Shown here one piece after another: positions 33,870 to 46,932 of a stretch of DNA of 64,000 nucleotides (position 1 is its first letter; each line of letters starts with the position of its first letter). Made by a program: the position numbers and the translations under genes. Source of the stretch: Liquidambar formosana (taxonomy: Eukaryota; Streptophyta; Magnoliopsida; Saxifragales; Altingiaceae); assembly GCA_039720395.1 (NCBI GenBank), contig JBBPBK010000098.1, positions 124,001 to 188,000 of the forward strand. The letters run 5' to 3'. The notes below the pieces were generated by a model that saw nothing but the letters and a program-made list of their open reading frames with translations, was not told where the DNA came from and did no database searches.

Positions 33870-36800
33870 TCATAGGGGTAGCATTTGAGAAATTGATGCA
33901 TCATTAACTGAACAATTGTATATAGAGTTATTTCCTTCATCTTCATCTCTTTTAGCTGAAAAAGCTGGCTTTCTTGGCCTAGCAATAGTTGCAGTTTCAT
34001 TATTGAGCATTGAAAAAACTTCCAATATGGATGGTCTATCTACTGGTTGTTCCTGAACATATAACAGAACTACCTGCAAACATACCATCAATTTACATGA
34101 TGAAGTTGCATCATCCAATGATGGGTCTATAAAATTCATGCCTTTATCTTCTTTCCACAACTCATAGACCTAAAATAATTCAATAGATTAGCCATTTTGT
34201 ATTTCAAGTGCAAAATTTCAGATCACAATTAATTATGATAGAAAGGCTCTTACATAATCTAGGAGGTTTAAATTTTCATTCAAACTATATGAATATGTAT
34301 TCTTCCTTCCATTTATGATTTGCAATAGTAGAACTCCAAAACTATAAACATTGGATTTCATGGAGTAGATACCCTCTTTCACACATTCTGGAGGAACGTA
34401 TGCACTACATTCCATGAATCAAAAAAATTATTTAGAATTGAAAAATAAAGCATGTCTAAAGTAGTCTTTGGATTTAGTTTGCTTACTATATTCCAACAAT
34501 CCTGATTGAGTTTTTTTCGTGTTCATCTTTTTAAAAAATTCTAGCCATACCCAAATCTGAAATTTTAGGCTTCATCTCATTGTCCAATAAAATGTTGCTT
34601 GCTTTCAAATCTCTGTGAAGTATAGTTAATCTTGAGTATTCTTGGAGATATAGAAGCCCCGGAGTAACCCTTTCAATGATTTGTACGCGTTTCTTCCAAT
34701 CTAACAATAATCGTCTACCCAAATCTACACCAAAGTACATTTATCAAATAATTAGTAATTTCCAGTCTAAACAATGTATGCCAAAACCAAAAAAAGGAGA
34801 GAAAGGGGAGGGGTTGGGGGAGCTCCAACCTTATAAGTTAAATATGGGTCTACCCAAGCTTCTTTCAAGCTTGAAGGGGTGCCACATGATATAGGGTTGT
34901 TTCTCAATCTTAATATGTATCCTTTAGGCATAAAAGCATAAGTTTTGTACTTCGCATTAGCACTTCCTCCAGTTTTCTTATGACAATTGTGTCACACTAT
35001 GGTATGAAGGATAGTGCCATCAAATTGTAAAATGGAAAAAGGAAAAGAATTTGGGAATATTTGTTATCCATATAACCGCACATTCCTTAGTCTTTAAAAA
35101 AAAATTTAAAAAAAAAATGAAAAGATGACAATGCTCTTTGTATCATGATATAGTGTGCTTTGAAATGTCAACAAGCCATAGTGTGACTGATGCAGAGAGC
35201 ATTTAGAGTAATGAATCCAGCTAATTATCGATTGTTCAAACTTCCATTAAACCTAATGATTTCTTGTTGAAATGATTAGGATTCAATGAGCATTTAAAGT
35301 CTTGTTGGTTTAGAAACTGGGTTAGCTAGATTCATCACCCTAGATGCTCACTGCATTGGCCACCCTGAGACTCATATTGTCCAACAGTCTAAAATTGTTA
35401 GTAGGCTAGGGTCATGCCATAGATGGTTGCAAAAGAAAGTGTCACCACCAAAAAGTAATTGCTTGCCCTGCCACCACCCTTTATGACACCCATGAAGTGT
35501 GAAACCTCAAGTTGAATTACACTTAATACTATGTATGGAAGCATAAAAAGATTACATACCAAAGATGTAGAAATCTAAGCTTTTGTTTGGCATGTACTCA
35601 TAGATTAGCATCTTTTCTTCTCTTTGGGTGCAAAATCCTAGTAGTCTAACAAGATTTATATGTTGAAGTTTGCAGTAACTGTCACCTCATTATTGAACTC
35701 TTCAAGCCCTTGTCTAGATGTTTTTGATAGTCTCTTTACTACAATTTCTTGCCCATTTGGTAATACACCCTAGAAAAACAAACACTTGTGGTTAGTACTT
35801 TTCACAAAATATAAGCCAAGTCAATAACTGATTGTAAGCCAAGTCAACAACTGATTGTAAGTTGCCTCGTATAGATGTAACAATATCACTAATTAGAACA
35901 TAATTATGCTATATGCCTATATATATATATAAATCACATTGTTTTAGTTGTTCTTAAACCTTCCCCCACATATGCAAGAGAATAATGAAACAGTTTGAAG
36001 AACAAATATTACTTCGTAAACAGGTCCGTATCCACCCTCTCCAAGCTTATTCTCAGTTGAAAAGTTATTTGTGGCTGCTACAATGTTTGCAAAACTAAAG
36101 ACTTGTAGATTAGGAGCATTATCGGTAGCTTCTATATTACCTCCTAGTTTGGATTGTGATTCTTTTTCTATAACCATTACCTCATAAACATGCAAAAAAT
36201 GGGAAAGGATGAAAAATGTCAGTCTCTTCAATTCAGTGTTAAGTAGTAAATTTTCTCCTCATGATTATGAATGGTGAATTCTAGTAAGTAGAAAAGGTTA
36301 CCTTTTGATTTAAGCGCTCTCCTCCGTAAGAAACACATCATAGAGCCTACTAGGATCACGGCTATAGCAATTGGAAGCAAAATTACCAACAATAGCTTCT
36401 TATTTTGATTATGTTTGACATCCTTTTGAACTGTGACCATAGTTTCATTTGGAGAAAAAGTTGTGACCACAGTTCACCATATGAATTAGAGACTAGAGAA
36501 AGTAATGTGCCACAAATCTTTTATAATTGGAAGGTCTCACAGTTAAATGTCAAATAGTACTGTCCTATGTTTACTTGAAATAAATACCTTCATAGCATAC
36601 TTGTGCATCCCCATACATAGGTGGAGTATTCTACCTTAGATAACAATGTTAGAGGCACAACTCAGTCTTCATCTAGAAGTATTGTCAGCTTTGGCCCAAT
36701 ACAACAATTTACCTTGCGGACTTGTTCCTCTAGGCTTTGAGCCCAAAAGGTGCCGCTAAGATTGAATGTCTAGTGCCATCCTAGGCCCTCATCCCATCTG

Positions 36801-38142
36801 GGATGGTGCTAACACTAGTATATATTTGTTATTATTAGACGCTAAGAGGCTCCGCAAAAGAGCCTTTTCGAAGGGTGGAAGGCCTATGGGCCCATAGCGA
36901 GATTGAGAGCTTTGTACCTAATCTCTATTATTATTAGTGAATTTGATCCTGCCATGTAAATAGGCATCTTTCCAAACCGTATAAAATTTCCGTGAGTGTG
37001 TGTGTGTTTTTTTTTATAATTAACTTGCGGCATAACAGGAGGGGTAAAAGACCATATAGATTAGGGATAAATATCACCAACATGCCTTAGAAAGCACCCA
37101 GTTGTCATCGTTTGCGATATGCCACGCCGTGTAACCAAGTAGCCCCTTTTCCATTGCGTGATTCTAGTACTGATAGCCTCAACATCATCAAAAACGATCC
37201 AAGTCGATCCAATGGTGCAGTAATTCACCACATAAGTAGCATTGTACACTGAAATGCCTCCATATTGCCGAATGTGATCCTTGATTTGTTTATAGGTCAT
37301 GTCTCCACCTGATGTATTGGCTAGACCTGCTGCCGGTGCACCTATAGCGTTGTCATTCGGGTTCACGAGCGTCCAAGCATAGCCATAGTAAGGCAAACTC
37401 AAAACAGGCTGCGCTACCTGATAATCCTCTAGCCATCCATTCACTTATACCAAAATCTGTATTTCTGTCGCTCAATGGGTCGTACAAAGCAGCATTGGCA
37501 CCAGTGTTATTTTCTATGGTAGGCATGTTGTAGTCATATGCGATGACATGTACCCAATTCAAGTTCCGCCTTATCGAGCCACTGGATAACTCACTGAGTC
37601 AGTGGGATAGTAACGAACGGCCATCGTCAATATCAGTCGTGACTCGTTCGAGTTTGCTGACTCGGAATTTACAGCGGCTTGCCACTCGCCGAAGAGAGTT
37701 CCCAAATTGGTCATGTTGGAGCTTGTGCTCGGAGAACCCAAGAAAGGTCGAGGCCGTGAAACCCATAAAGCCTTGCTGTTTTAATTGAAGATTCAATGAA
37801 GGAATTTATGTAAGAAGCTTGGCTGACCATGGAAGAATAGACTGTATAGTTTGCATTTCCACCGCCGATGGATAGAAGCGTTACGATTGATGGGATCTTC
37901 TGTTTGACAGTGTGGGTGAAGGCGGAGAAGTGTTGTTCATCGGAGGAGATGGAGAGCTGGTAGGTGGAATTCAGGTCAGCAAAAGCGCAATTAAGGTGAG
38001 TGAAGAGAGTGGAATTGATATCGGAAATGGGAAATTCACTGCCGGAAAACCAGTAGCCTGATCGGATCCATGTTTGGGCGCTTGAACAGTGCAAATTCAA
38101 ATGAAAAAGGAGGAGAAATAGAGTGATGGTTTTGGTTGCCAT
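33870..38142 (-). pseudogene. Copy D: GH18 receptor-like kinase, frameshifted
   Basis: Exons on the minus strand: 38142 to about 37070 (signal peptide and GH18), 36430-36302 (transmembrane), 36167-36013 (GEGGYG), 35769-35560 (VVKRL), 34724-34487 (HRDLK, DLG), 34404-34254 and 34169-33870. Against C and B the GH18 exon has lost a G at the active-site motif (DLSWG becomes DLSWVLR), lost a G near 37578, gained a base near 37411 and changed frame again near 37160. Its exon-1 donor is replaced by catgttgg. In the kinase, one A is lost near 35676 and a TTC GAA to TTT TAA change makes a stop at 34533-34531. The catalytic HRD and the Lys are intact. It sits in the same position and orientation in block II as C in block I, and it lacks the hAT insertion of C. 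Confidence 0.87.
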
Positions 38143-39784
38143 GGAGAAAGCTTGCCTGCAATTCCGTCTTGCTGGTCACACCTACGCGTTTCCTTTAAAG
38201 TTCCATTACAAGGAAGAGAATTGTTACTACCGACGTCAACGGAAAATCACACCATGGATGTCCATAGCAAACCACTTGAGGGCCCCTCTTAATTTGAAAA
38301 AATCCTCATCAACACAAAAATTTCCATCCTCTCTATCACTAAAAATTTCAAAGATTCAAAATGGTGAGGCTAATTTACCAAAATAAAAAAAAATTGGTGA
38401 GGTTGGGTGAAGAAATATCTCACTCCCTCTCATTCAAATCCAAGCCCTCCTCGCCGTCTCTTGGTTAGTTGCAACGGTTTCCACACAATTTATTACTTAT
38501 CCTTGGTTTATTTCCGTCCTCCCCTCATTTATTGAAAAGAATATCTTAGTAAAATTAAATACAAAATTTTAATTAATGTGAAAAAAATTGGATTTAAATA
38601 AAGGGTTTTTTAACGTGTGCGCTTTTAGGGTATATGTTAATTTGTAATTAATGATCCAATTATTGTATGAAAAAATGTGTTTTCATAATTTTGCAAGTAT
38701 TTTCATATTTTTCCAAACAATTTTTATTATTTACAACGTATTTTCATTATTTTTTATATAATAATTACATCATTAATTATAACTTAATATGTGCCTTTAA
38801 CACACACGTTAAGAAAACCCACAACTAAATACTTCCTTACAAAATTGGACCCATTTGAAGAAAATATATTAAATATATATGAGTTGCGTAAGCCATTGGA
38901 TTGAGGACTTTTAAAGCTAAGAAGATTGAGTGGGTGAGCCATTTGGATTTAGAAAAGTTGATTAATTGGGCACTTTTCCATGCCAGCTGCCTCTCCTTAC
39001 ATAAAAGTTCCATCCAAACCAAATTAAAGAGGATGGAAACGTTAATATTTCCATGAAAATCAATGCCATATATCCATTTCTAGAAGGTGTTGAGGACTTT
39101 TTTAAGTCAGTCTAACTTAAGCAACAGAGAAACTAGTTTAATAGTAACAATTAATAGGTGAGAGTCGTGGTCAAGACTTAAGAATTTGAAATCCGCCCAT
39201 TAAACCATAAAAAATAAATAATAATAAAAAAAAAAAAGCGGTCCACCGTCGCCATTAATTGGACGGAAGAGTCGTGGTCAATTCGGCCGTGATATTTAAC
39301 CTATCGCACCCACTAGTAGTAGAAAAGTCGTCTATCGTACGTTGTAAATTTTGTAATAAATAGGTCGGCTATAGCAAAAACGAAAAAACCAAAAAAGTGG
39401 ACAAACTATTTTTTTCTTTTCACAAGTGGCAAAATAGATGTCCTGTTGGCGGGCCTATTTATTACAATGTACAATAGGTGGATTTATTTTATAAAATTAT
39501 AATTTTGAGCATTTTAAGAATGACATAATATCTAATAATTAATTAATTAACTTAAAATTTAGTATGCATGACGTATATAAATAAAAAAATATATAATCTA
39601 ATTATGGGATTGCCGAAAGATAATCCCTATAAAAATATATCGAAGGATTTAAGATTTTTTAGTTTTACATTAGATGTCAACGAATTCCTTACTATTATTT
39701 TTATATATTACTCTTGTTAAAAAAAAAAAAGTTATATTTTTGTCGTAGCAAATTACCCTAGTATTTTCTTTTTACTCTTATAAG
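38143..39784. other. 5' flank of D and AT-rich spacer
   Basis: No gene is seen. 38143-38340 matches the flank of C. The rest is AT-rich, with partial matches to 14640-15825 (the gaggacttttt-aagtcagtctaac and gtccaccgtcgccatt motifs) and to 56700-56950 just before the hAT element. Confidence 0.5.
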
Positions 39785-40385
39785 CAAGGATGGAGCGATA
39801 AGGTAACGAGGGTGGACAAGTGCCACATCTGACCAAATGTTTCATTTTTATTTTTAGTTTTATACCTAAACTTTTATGAATTGGAAATTTGTCTCACCTG
39901 ATTTTTTTTAAAAGATCCCTTTTATTTTTTCTTTCATACCCTTTTATTTTATTTTATTTTTAATTTTGTTAGAAGAAGTCTTTCAATACTTGGGGATCAA
40001 TTAAATACTAATAATTTTTACATGTGTTATAATAGTAAGTTTTCAGATTTGAAGGGAATTAATAATAACAATATATATTTATAAGTATACTTGCTCTTGA
40101 CATTAGAATTGATCGTATCAGTTGCGATTGCCACTATGAAAATATCATTTTCTACTATGAAGATTGTAAATAATCATTTGCATAACAATTGTAGATGTAT
40201 TGAATTGAAATATGCTTTATCAATGGATTAAACATTTTTGCAATTTTGTGCTATCTCAAAATTATAAGATAATTTTTTTTTTATTAAAGGTTATTTGATT
40301 TTTTGAATTAAGATAAAAGACTAATTACTAACCAAAATTCGTTTTGCCTCACCTCACCTCACCTAAATTTCTGGTTTCGTCTCTA
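39785..40385. mobile_element. hAT-like element, copy 2
   Basis: This 601-base copy starts caaggatggagc and ends ggtttcgtctcta, flanked by cttataag (39777-39784) and cttacaag (40386-40393). It has the same family, site and flanks as 15826-17943 and 56954-57681, but no nested MULE. It has no coding capacity. Confidence 0.85.
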
Positions 40386-41822
40386 CTTACAAGAAAATAT
40401 TTTGATGAATTAGAATAATAGCTTACCCCTCTACGTACTTCTCATTCCTAACCAAAAAAAAAAAAAAAAAAAAAAAGAAAGAAAGGAGGAAAGAATCTCA
40501 AGTCACTTTTTCCTCTATACGGAATAGGCTCCAAAACTTATGTGTTATGAGATTCGAAGTGATTTAACGTGAATGACAAAATAACCTTAATTACATCAGT
40601 TTGTATATATGGTCTTCGATCTTGTAAAAGTCCTTTCGTTTGTGTATACGAAACACCATGTTGTATACAATTAGCCGGTGGAGAGGCCTTTTGGAGACTA
40701 CCATTTGGTATTTTGGTGGGGGACGGGGCTTAACTCAGTTTTACATTTTAGACGTACAGCCATTTTTTTCATTAATTTTATTCCCGAATGTAGCCTGCAT
40801 CAAATGAAAAGAATTGAGACCCACCAAATATTATATGCAAATTTTTAGAAAAGGAAATTCAACCTACTTAAACAAATTTAAGGTTTGGATAACACTAAAT
40901 AACTGAAAGCGTCAATTAGAATTTGGCACTGTTAAAATTGTAACTGAGACTTGTTGGAAAGAAGGTTCCAGACTAATTTTTTGGTGAGTACCAATCAAAA
41001 GGGAGATAGATATGACTCTCCAGTGAGATAAATGGATTAAAAAACCCTTTTTTATGGGACTAAATGACTAACCTAAGCTTGCTATTCTTAGATATATACG
41101 GGTCCGATCCTATAACTATGCGTTGATGTAAGTCATATCAGCACAATGCATTAACGATTTTATATGTGTGAATTATATGGTACAACTCATCAATGCACAA
41201 ATTACAACTACATGATATTAATATAAGTCGGTTACCATTTACTAGTGCTTCATCCATGCACCATATAACATTTTTTTATTATTGATAAATTAGATAAATA
41301 TAAAAGCAGCTGCCTATAGCTTACTCTATGTAGATGTCGGTATAAATTTTTAGTAGTTGAAACCTTGTAGGATGTCAACAATTTCCCATAAAAAATTGAT
41401 CCACACTGATTTTGGTGACTTTGAACCAAACCTAAACCTTTAGGCGGATTGATTGGAATGCCCCATCAGTCCATCACCCATGGATCGATCCGTGTTACTT
41501 TATAAATGGCCATTGATTCTGCTTATCCTTGATCGATGTGATACCCCTCGAGGATTGATCCGCTGTTTGTGAATTCGCTTATTTCATAAAATTTTATTGC
41601 CATCTGTGTCCCTTGTCTATAAATACTCATTTAGGCCTATGATACCACCACTCGATCTCCAACTTTATGTTAAGGCTCTAAAGAGATAAAGGCAAAAGGA
41701 GACTTTTGCCAAGAAAGAGGTCTTGGGTTTAACTCTCACCACTCCTCTTCAAAATCATCTCCATGAACTTTTTCCTATAATTAGCCGGTGTATGTGGGAT
41801 AGAAAGATTGCATGTACCTAAA
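40386..41822. other. Duplicated spacer (paralogue of 57682-59050)
   Basis: No gene is seen. It aligns closely with 57682-59050. It contains a poly-A run (40450-40476) and a foldback repeat near 41100-41250 related to 24654-25018. It also has a segment with tcgatccgtgtt and gattgatccgctg motifs at 41480-41570. Near 41700-41820 lies a stretch with gtcttgggtttaactctcac and ataattagccggtg that recurs at 45560-45640 and 58930-59050. Confidence 0.5.
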
Positions 41823-42189
41823 GGCCTCGTTTGGTAAGCTGGATATAGGGTCTGGATAGGATAAGTCTATCCTGGGATTTTTATATCCCATGTTTGGTAA
41901 CCTTATTTAGAGACGGGATAAGCTATCCTGGGATTTTTATATCCTCCACCTGGAGGATATAATAAACCTCTGGTTAGGATGGCATTATTTTGTCCAGGGA
42001 TTAGATATTCCGACTTAAAAGCATCAGGATATAAACGTTGGGTTTTTTCCCCAAATCTGTTCGACCCTTTCGCGATGAATCCACACAAACGGAAGCTGGG
42101 GCTTCCGCAGCGATCGTCTTCAACAATGATTTCCGTCTCCATTCGCCATTGAAGCAGATCGTTCTCCTTCTTCGATCCATTTGCACAGA

Positions 42190-42320
42190 AATTGTTCATC
42201 GTCTACAGCAATCGTTCTTCTACAGCAATCGTTCATCGTCTACAGCAATCGTTCTTCTACAGCAATCGTTCATCTTCAAAAGCAGATCGTTCATCTTCTA
42301 CAGCAATCGTTCTTCTTCTT
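42190..42320. repeat. Minisatellite with core tacagcaatcgttc
   Basis: About six imperfect units with the core tacagcaatcgttc and spacers atcg or ttc occur in the Harbinger 5' region. The variable spacing and lack of cas genes rule out any CRISPR reading. Confidence 0.8.
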
Positions 42321-43063
42321 CCATTTGCATATAGAGTCGTGTTCTTCTTTCACAACGATCGGTCGATCAATTCACACAGACGTCGGTGTTCATCTTCAAA
42401 AGTCAGGTTTGTTTCCATCCCGATCTCGTTCTTCATATTCTTCTTCTTTTTTTATGAATTTTTTTTTATGTTGAGACCGTCTTCTTCCTCCATAGACGCA
42501 GAAATCGTATTCCAAAGAGGCAGAGCAATCTCTCCCCTTTCTATTTATGTTTCGTGTTGTTGTTGTTGTTGTTTTTTTTTTTTTTTTTTTTTTTTGCGTG
42601 ATGAATCATCTAAGTAAGATCTTTGTTGTGAAGCATCAACGTTTGTTTATTTTCAAAAAAAAAAAAAATGGATTGATGCGATTAGAATCTGTTATAATTT
42701 CTCTCTTCTTTTTTTTTTTTTTTGAATTTTGGAGATTGAAATGCATGTCATAGTATTTTTTTTCCCCCTTTGGTTTTCTGTGCTGTGATGAAGCATCTTA
42801 CTATTATTCCTTTTCGAGGATCAAATTGAATTAGAATATTGCCTATTTTTTTGAATGTATCTGGTAAATATGTTTGTATAAAAAAAATAAAAAAAAAAAT
42901 TCTGTGTATGTAAATAGGGTCTTTTGGATTCAAATCAGAATCAATTCATCTTTATATATATACAATTGATTTGCAATTGATGCCCTTTCATTTTTAATTT
43001 ATTTGTATTTTTTATGTTTAAATCAATATTCTAATATTTTGAATGAGTTACTGTTACACAGAC

Positions 43064-44138
43064 ATGGCAGATGATAGTATTGATGAGGCAGAGGTAATCA
43101 TTTTGCTGATGAAGATGAAAGCAAATTTTATATTTGTACTGGCAATATTTCTTGGGATTTTGTGCGCTACTAGGGAGCGACACTATCTTAAGTACATCTT
43201 GAAGAACCGAGTGGATCATAGAATGGAATCACGAGTAGATAACATACGTCGCCTTCTATGTGAAGGTGATGGTGCATTTGTAAATCAACTTAGAATGGAT
43301 ATGCGGACATTCAAACTTTTATGTTCCCTTCTTAGAACTTTTGGAAGATTAACTGACACAAAAAACATGTCTGTTGAGGAGCAAGTAGGAATGTTCTTGC
43401 ATATCCTAGCTCACCATGTCAAGAATCGAGTAATTAACTTTCGATTTGTGAGGTCTGGAGAAACGGTTAGTAGGCATTTCAATTCAGTACTAAATGCTGT
43501 CCTAAGGTTAGAGAAAATTCTATTCAAAACACCAGAGCCCATAACTGAAACATGCACTGAAGAAAGGTGGAGATTGTTTAAGGTAATTATTGGGGCTTCG
43601 TTGTTATAAAATAATAATTACATTTTAGTATCGTAAAGTGTTCCTTATTTTGTCTTTAAATTTTTAGAATTGCCTAGGAGCATTAGATGGTACCTATATT
43701 AGGATGAAGGTCCCGGAGATTGATAAACCTCGTTATCGGACAAGAAAGGGTGAACTTGCGACTAATGTCTTGGCTGTGTGCTCTAAAGACATGCAATTCA
43801 TTTATGTTTTACCGGGTTGGGAAGGCTCAGCGGCAGACTCGAGGGTTTTAAGGGATGCTGTTAATAGGAGGCATGGTTTGAAGGTTCCTACTGGTGAGCT
43901 TATGTATAAATGAAAAAAAATGTGTCTAAATGATTTAATTATTTGTTTGTATTCTAAACAAAAATTATCTTTGCATATACTAGGTTATTACTATCTTGTA
44001 GATGCAGGCTATACGAATGGTCAGGGGTTTCTAGCTCCATATAGACAAACCAGGTATCATCTGTCAGAATGGAGAGAAGGACGTGCACCAGCCACAGCTC
44101 AGGAGTTCTTTAACATGAAACATTCTTCAATCCGGTAA
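43064..44138 (+). pseudogene. Harbinger-type transposase (HARBI1-like), C-terminus missing
   Basis: Three exons with GT-AG borders, 43064-43582, 43668-43893 and 43984-44138, give an open 299-aa frame. An N-terminal helical region (FKLLCSLLRTFGRL, then SVEEQVGMFLHILAHHVKNR) precedes the DDE nuclease domain. The first catalytic Asp lies in [11 protein letters not shown], and the second is in the [15 protein letters not shown] motif. The DAGYTNGQGFLAPYRQTRYH block follows. The frame ends at FFNMKHSSIR then stop, where family members normally run on into the segment with the catalytic Glu. The third catalytic residue is therefore missing and the enzyme should be dead. No Myb-like partner ORF is present. 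The start was chosen at MADDS; an in-frame ATG lies 21 bases upstream. Confidence 0.85.
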
Positions 44139-44176
44139 TAATCGCCATATGGGTCCATACACTATTACACTATAAC

Positions 44177-44760
44177 CTTAGTCAAGTATTGGCAAGTGCC
44201 CAATGTAGAACCGCCATATATAAGCATCAAACAGAGGGTAGCTAGGGACCAATTTCCCAATGTGTGATGTTGGATAGATGGAGTGTAAGAAAAATTAGCT
44301 ATCTTGATTGGATTATTAGCACTTATTAGTCATTCAATAAGCCTGCTCTTTGCATGGAATTTAAATTGTGAAAGATTGGACTTTTCTCGAGGGCTGTAGG
44401 AGTTGGAATGGTCAGTGGGGTAAGTCTTTTGGCCAGGAAGAGACCACTTTTTAGGAGAGGGATTGGATTTCACTACCTCCGGAAAATGATTTCATTGACT
44501 TGACCAAAAAAGTTTCCAGATTCGTATTTGGGCCAGGAAGAGACCACTTGTTAGGCCACATATACTATTCGAAAATGATTTCTCGTCAAACACGCGGAGT
44601 CTTTTTATGGCATGGGCTAAATTTTAAATTCTACTGATTTTTCAAAAGGTGCCTAATTGGCTAATTACTCGCACAAGAAACAGAGAAAAAGGTTTTTGTT
44701 TAAAAAAAAAAGAAAGGCAGCATGACCAACTGTTGTATCCGTAAGGTACGTTCCCCATTG
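44177..44760. repeat. GH18 upstream block, orphan copy 1
   Basis: The segment beginning cttagtcaagtattggcaag and running through aagtcttttggccaggaaga and agaccactt to agaaaaaggttttt matches 46311-46880 and 48420-48850, upstream of copies E and F. No GH18 exon follows here, so it is a promoter-like block without its gene. The ggccaggaagagaccactt part occurs twice inside it. Confidence 0.65.
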
Positions 44761-46310
44761 GTTAAGGACGAAAATAGATTAGGCAAATTACATTTTTTCC
44801 CATTGAACTATGGTAGGTTCGAAAACTTCCCCTCCTTAATCTTTGAACTCACCAGTGCTCATTAACTTAATGGCATTTGTTTTCCCCCAAATTATTTGCC
44901 AGGGTTCGAGCATTGGTACCTCTCTCCTTCAAATCTTTGAAGTCGGACACTTTAGCCCCTCAGCTATTAGAAGTCTAACAATTTAAGTACTCATCCATCC
45001 ATACTCCCACCAGCTATAATGACTAGGGGTGTGCGTTGCTTGGTTTGGTATGGTTTAGGAGAAAAACCGACAATCACTTGTCATAGGCAGTTTGCAAAAG
45101 TTTCAATCCGCCACCAAATCGTCAATTTTAAAAACCAGTAGATTGGTTGATTTCTTTTGAAAGTTTTGAACCAACAGTTTGAGTAGATTGTATCATGCCT
45201 TTTATGACTTTTATAAGGATTGTCAAATGATCAAAATGTGTGTTTTCATAATCTCTATAAGGATGGTAAAATCAGTGTTATGTAATTGAAATTAAATTAC
45301 AACAACGGATATGTGTAGTCCATAATCATATGAGCATAAGGATGCATGCATATGATCAATTTTTCATCAATTTTTTTAGACGTGGTGAAAGGTGATCGAG
45401 TAGAATTGATGAGGATGTAGCTTACAAGAGGGGTCCTTTTATGGTGTTCTTCCTTGGTTATCTCTCCCCTAATTCTTTTGTATCCCTTCTTCCTTTTCCA
45501 TTGATGCTTATTCATGAAAAAACTCGATAGGATCTTCTTTCTAACAATTACAAGATTGATTTACTCTGCCAAAAATTATCTTGAGCTTTGTCCTATAATT
45601 ACCCTGTACATGTGGGGTAGGAGGACTGCATGTACCCAGAGAGATTAATAAAGTGCAAAGCATCTCGAAAGAGGTACTTTTGCATGCAAGCAATGTTATA
45701 CATATCTTTTTTTTTTTTCCTTAATGATGTGGCAGCAATCACACTAACGACTACATCAACAAATGTTTTTTTTATTTTATTTTTTAAATGCATGACACTT
45801 CAATAGTTAATCACATTAGTGAGAGTGGCTCAAACCTTTAACCTATCATATTTTTATATTTTTCTCACCGTCTTTCACCACTAGACTCGTCCAGTGACTT
45901 GTATCATTATCATTTTCCTTTGTATGCCCGTCTACCCTCACCATTAGGAGAGACCCACTTGAGTCCTCATAATGCAGTGGACATACAGTGCCTTCAATAA
46001 GCCACAGACGTACACATTCGGAGTTGGTGCTTTATTTTGCAGGTATTGAAGTGTAAATATTGGTCCTATGGTAGCAGAAAAAAAAAATCATGATGGATCG
46101 AGCAACTCAATGTTATTGTAAATCGTCGACAGGACGTATCACACCTTGCAAACATATGAGTAGATCTAAAAAGAAAAAAAAGGGCCAATTGCTTAGCTGT
46201 TTTTGATTTTTTTCCATAGCTATGTCAGGGGCATAGCTTTTTCCCGTGTAAAGTGTCACCAAAAGATTTATTCATGTTCAAGAAAGAGAAGGATGCTATT
46301 CAATCCAGCT
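44761..46310. other. Spacer, partly duplicated at 59050-59920
   Basis: No gene is seen. 45560-46150 aligns with 59000-59920, including gatgtggca, cacattaacgactacatcaa, 'gagtcctcataatgcagtgg' and aatcgtcgacag. The stretch 44761-45560 has no partner that I can find in this window. Confidence 0.5.
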
Positions 46311-46932
46311 TAGTCAAGTATTGGCAAGTGCCCAATAATGAACCGCCATATATAAGCATGAAAAAAGAGTTGCTAGGGACCAATTCCCCAATGTGTAATG
46401 TTGGAAAAATCAAGTGTAACAAAAATTAGTTATCTTGATAGGATAATTATTACTTGTTAGTCATTCAATAAGCCTGTTCTTTGCATGGGCTTTAATTTCT
46501 GAAAGATCGGACTTTTCTCGAGGAGTTGGAATGGTCTGTGGAGTGTGGGGTACGTCTTTTGGCCAGGAAGAGACCACTTCATAGGATAAGGATTGGATTT
46601 CTCTACCTCCAGAAAATGATTTCATTGAATTGACCAAAAGGTATCCAGACTCGTATTTTAGGGAACGTGTCCAAGCCAAGGGATGTGGAATGGTCCCTTT
46701 TTCCATCGCTTGGGTAGGTATTGTGACTCGTCGAACACAAGGAGTCTTTATATGGCATGGGCTAAATTTAAAAGTCTTTATATGGCGGGGCGCACAAGAA
46801 ACACAGAGAAAAGGTCAAAAAAGAAGAAGAAAGTTAGTATGACCAACTGCTGTATCCACTATTATATGCATTAAGACAGATAGCTCCCACACCCCACCCA
46901 CCACCCCCCCCCCCCCCCCCCCCCCCCCCCCC
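46311..46932 (+). promoter_or_regulatory. 5' flank of copy E, ending in a poly-C tract
   Basis: This is the second copy of the upstream block, leading directly to the ATG of E. The last ~28 bases before the ATG are an almost pure C run, preceded by caccccacccaccacc. A homopolymer in this place may be misjudged in length by sequencing. No TATA box is clear. Confidence 0.5.

Larger units (their letters stand above)
41823..44176 (+). mobile_element. PIF/Harbinger element, 3' truncated
   Basis: The left end, near aaggcctcgtttggtaagc, has the GGCC-type terminus of Harbinger elements and is followed by subterminal repeats (atcctgggatttttatatcc twice). The transposase exons follow at 43064-44138. 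No matching right end is found. Sequence of the duplicated GH18 upstream block begins near 44177, so the 3' end has been lost. Confidence 0.72.

Noticed and set aside
41700..41822. tRNA-derived SINE suggested by ggtttaactc-type motif and its three occurrences
   Set aside because: The three copies lie in segments already explained by block duplication, and no clear A box, tail or target duplication is seen.
42190..42320. Regularly repeated units resembling a CRISPR array
   Set aside because: Unit spacing is irregular, spacers are 3-4 bases long, and the host is a plant; it is a minisatellite inside a Harbinger element.
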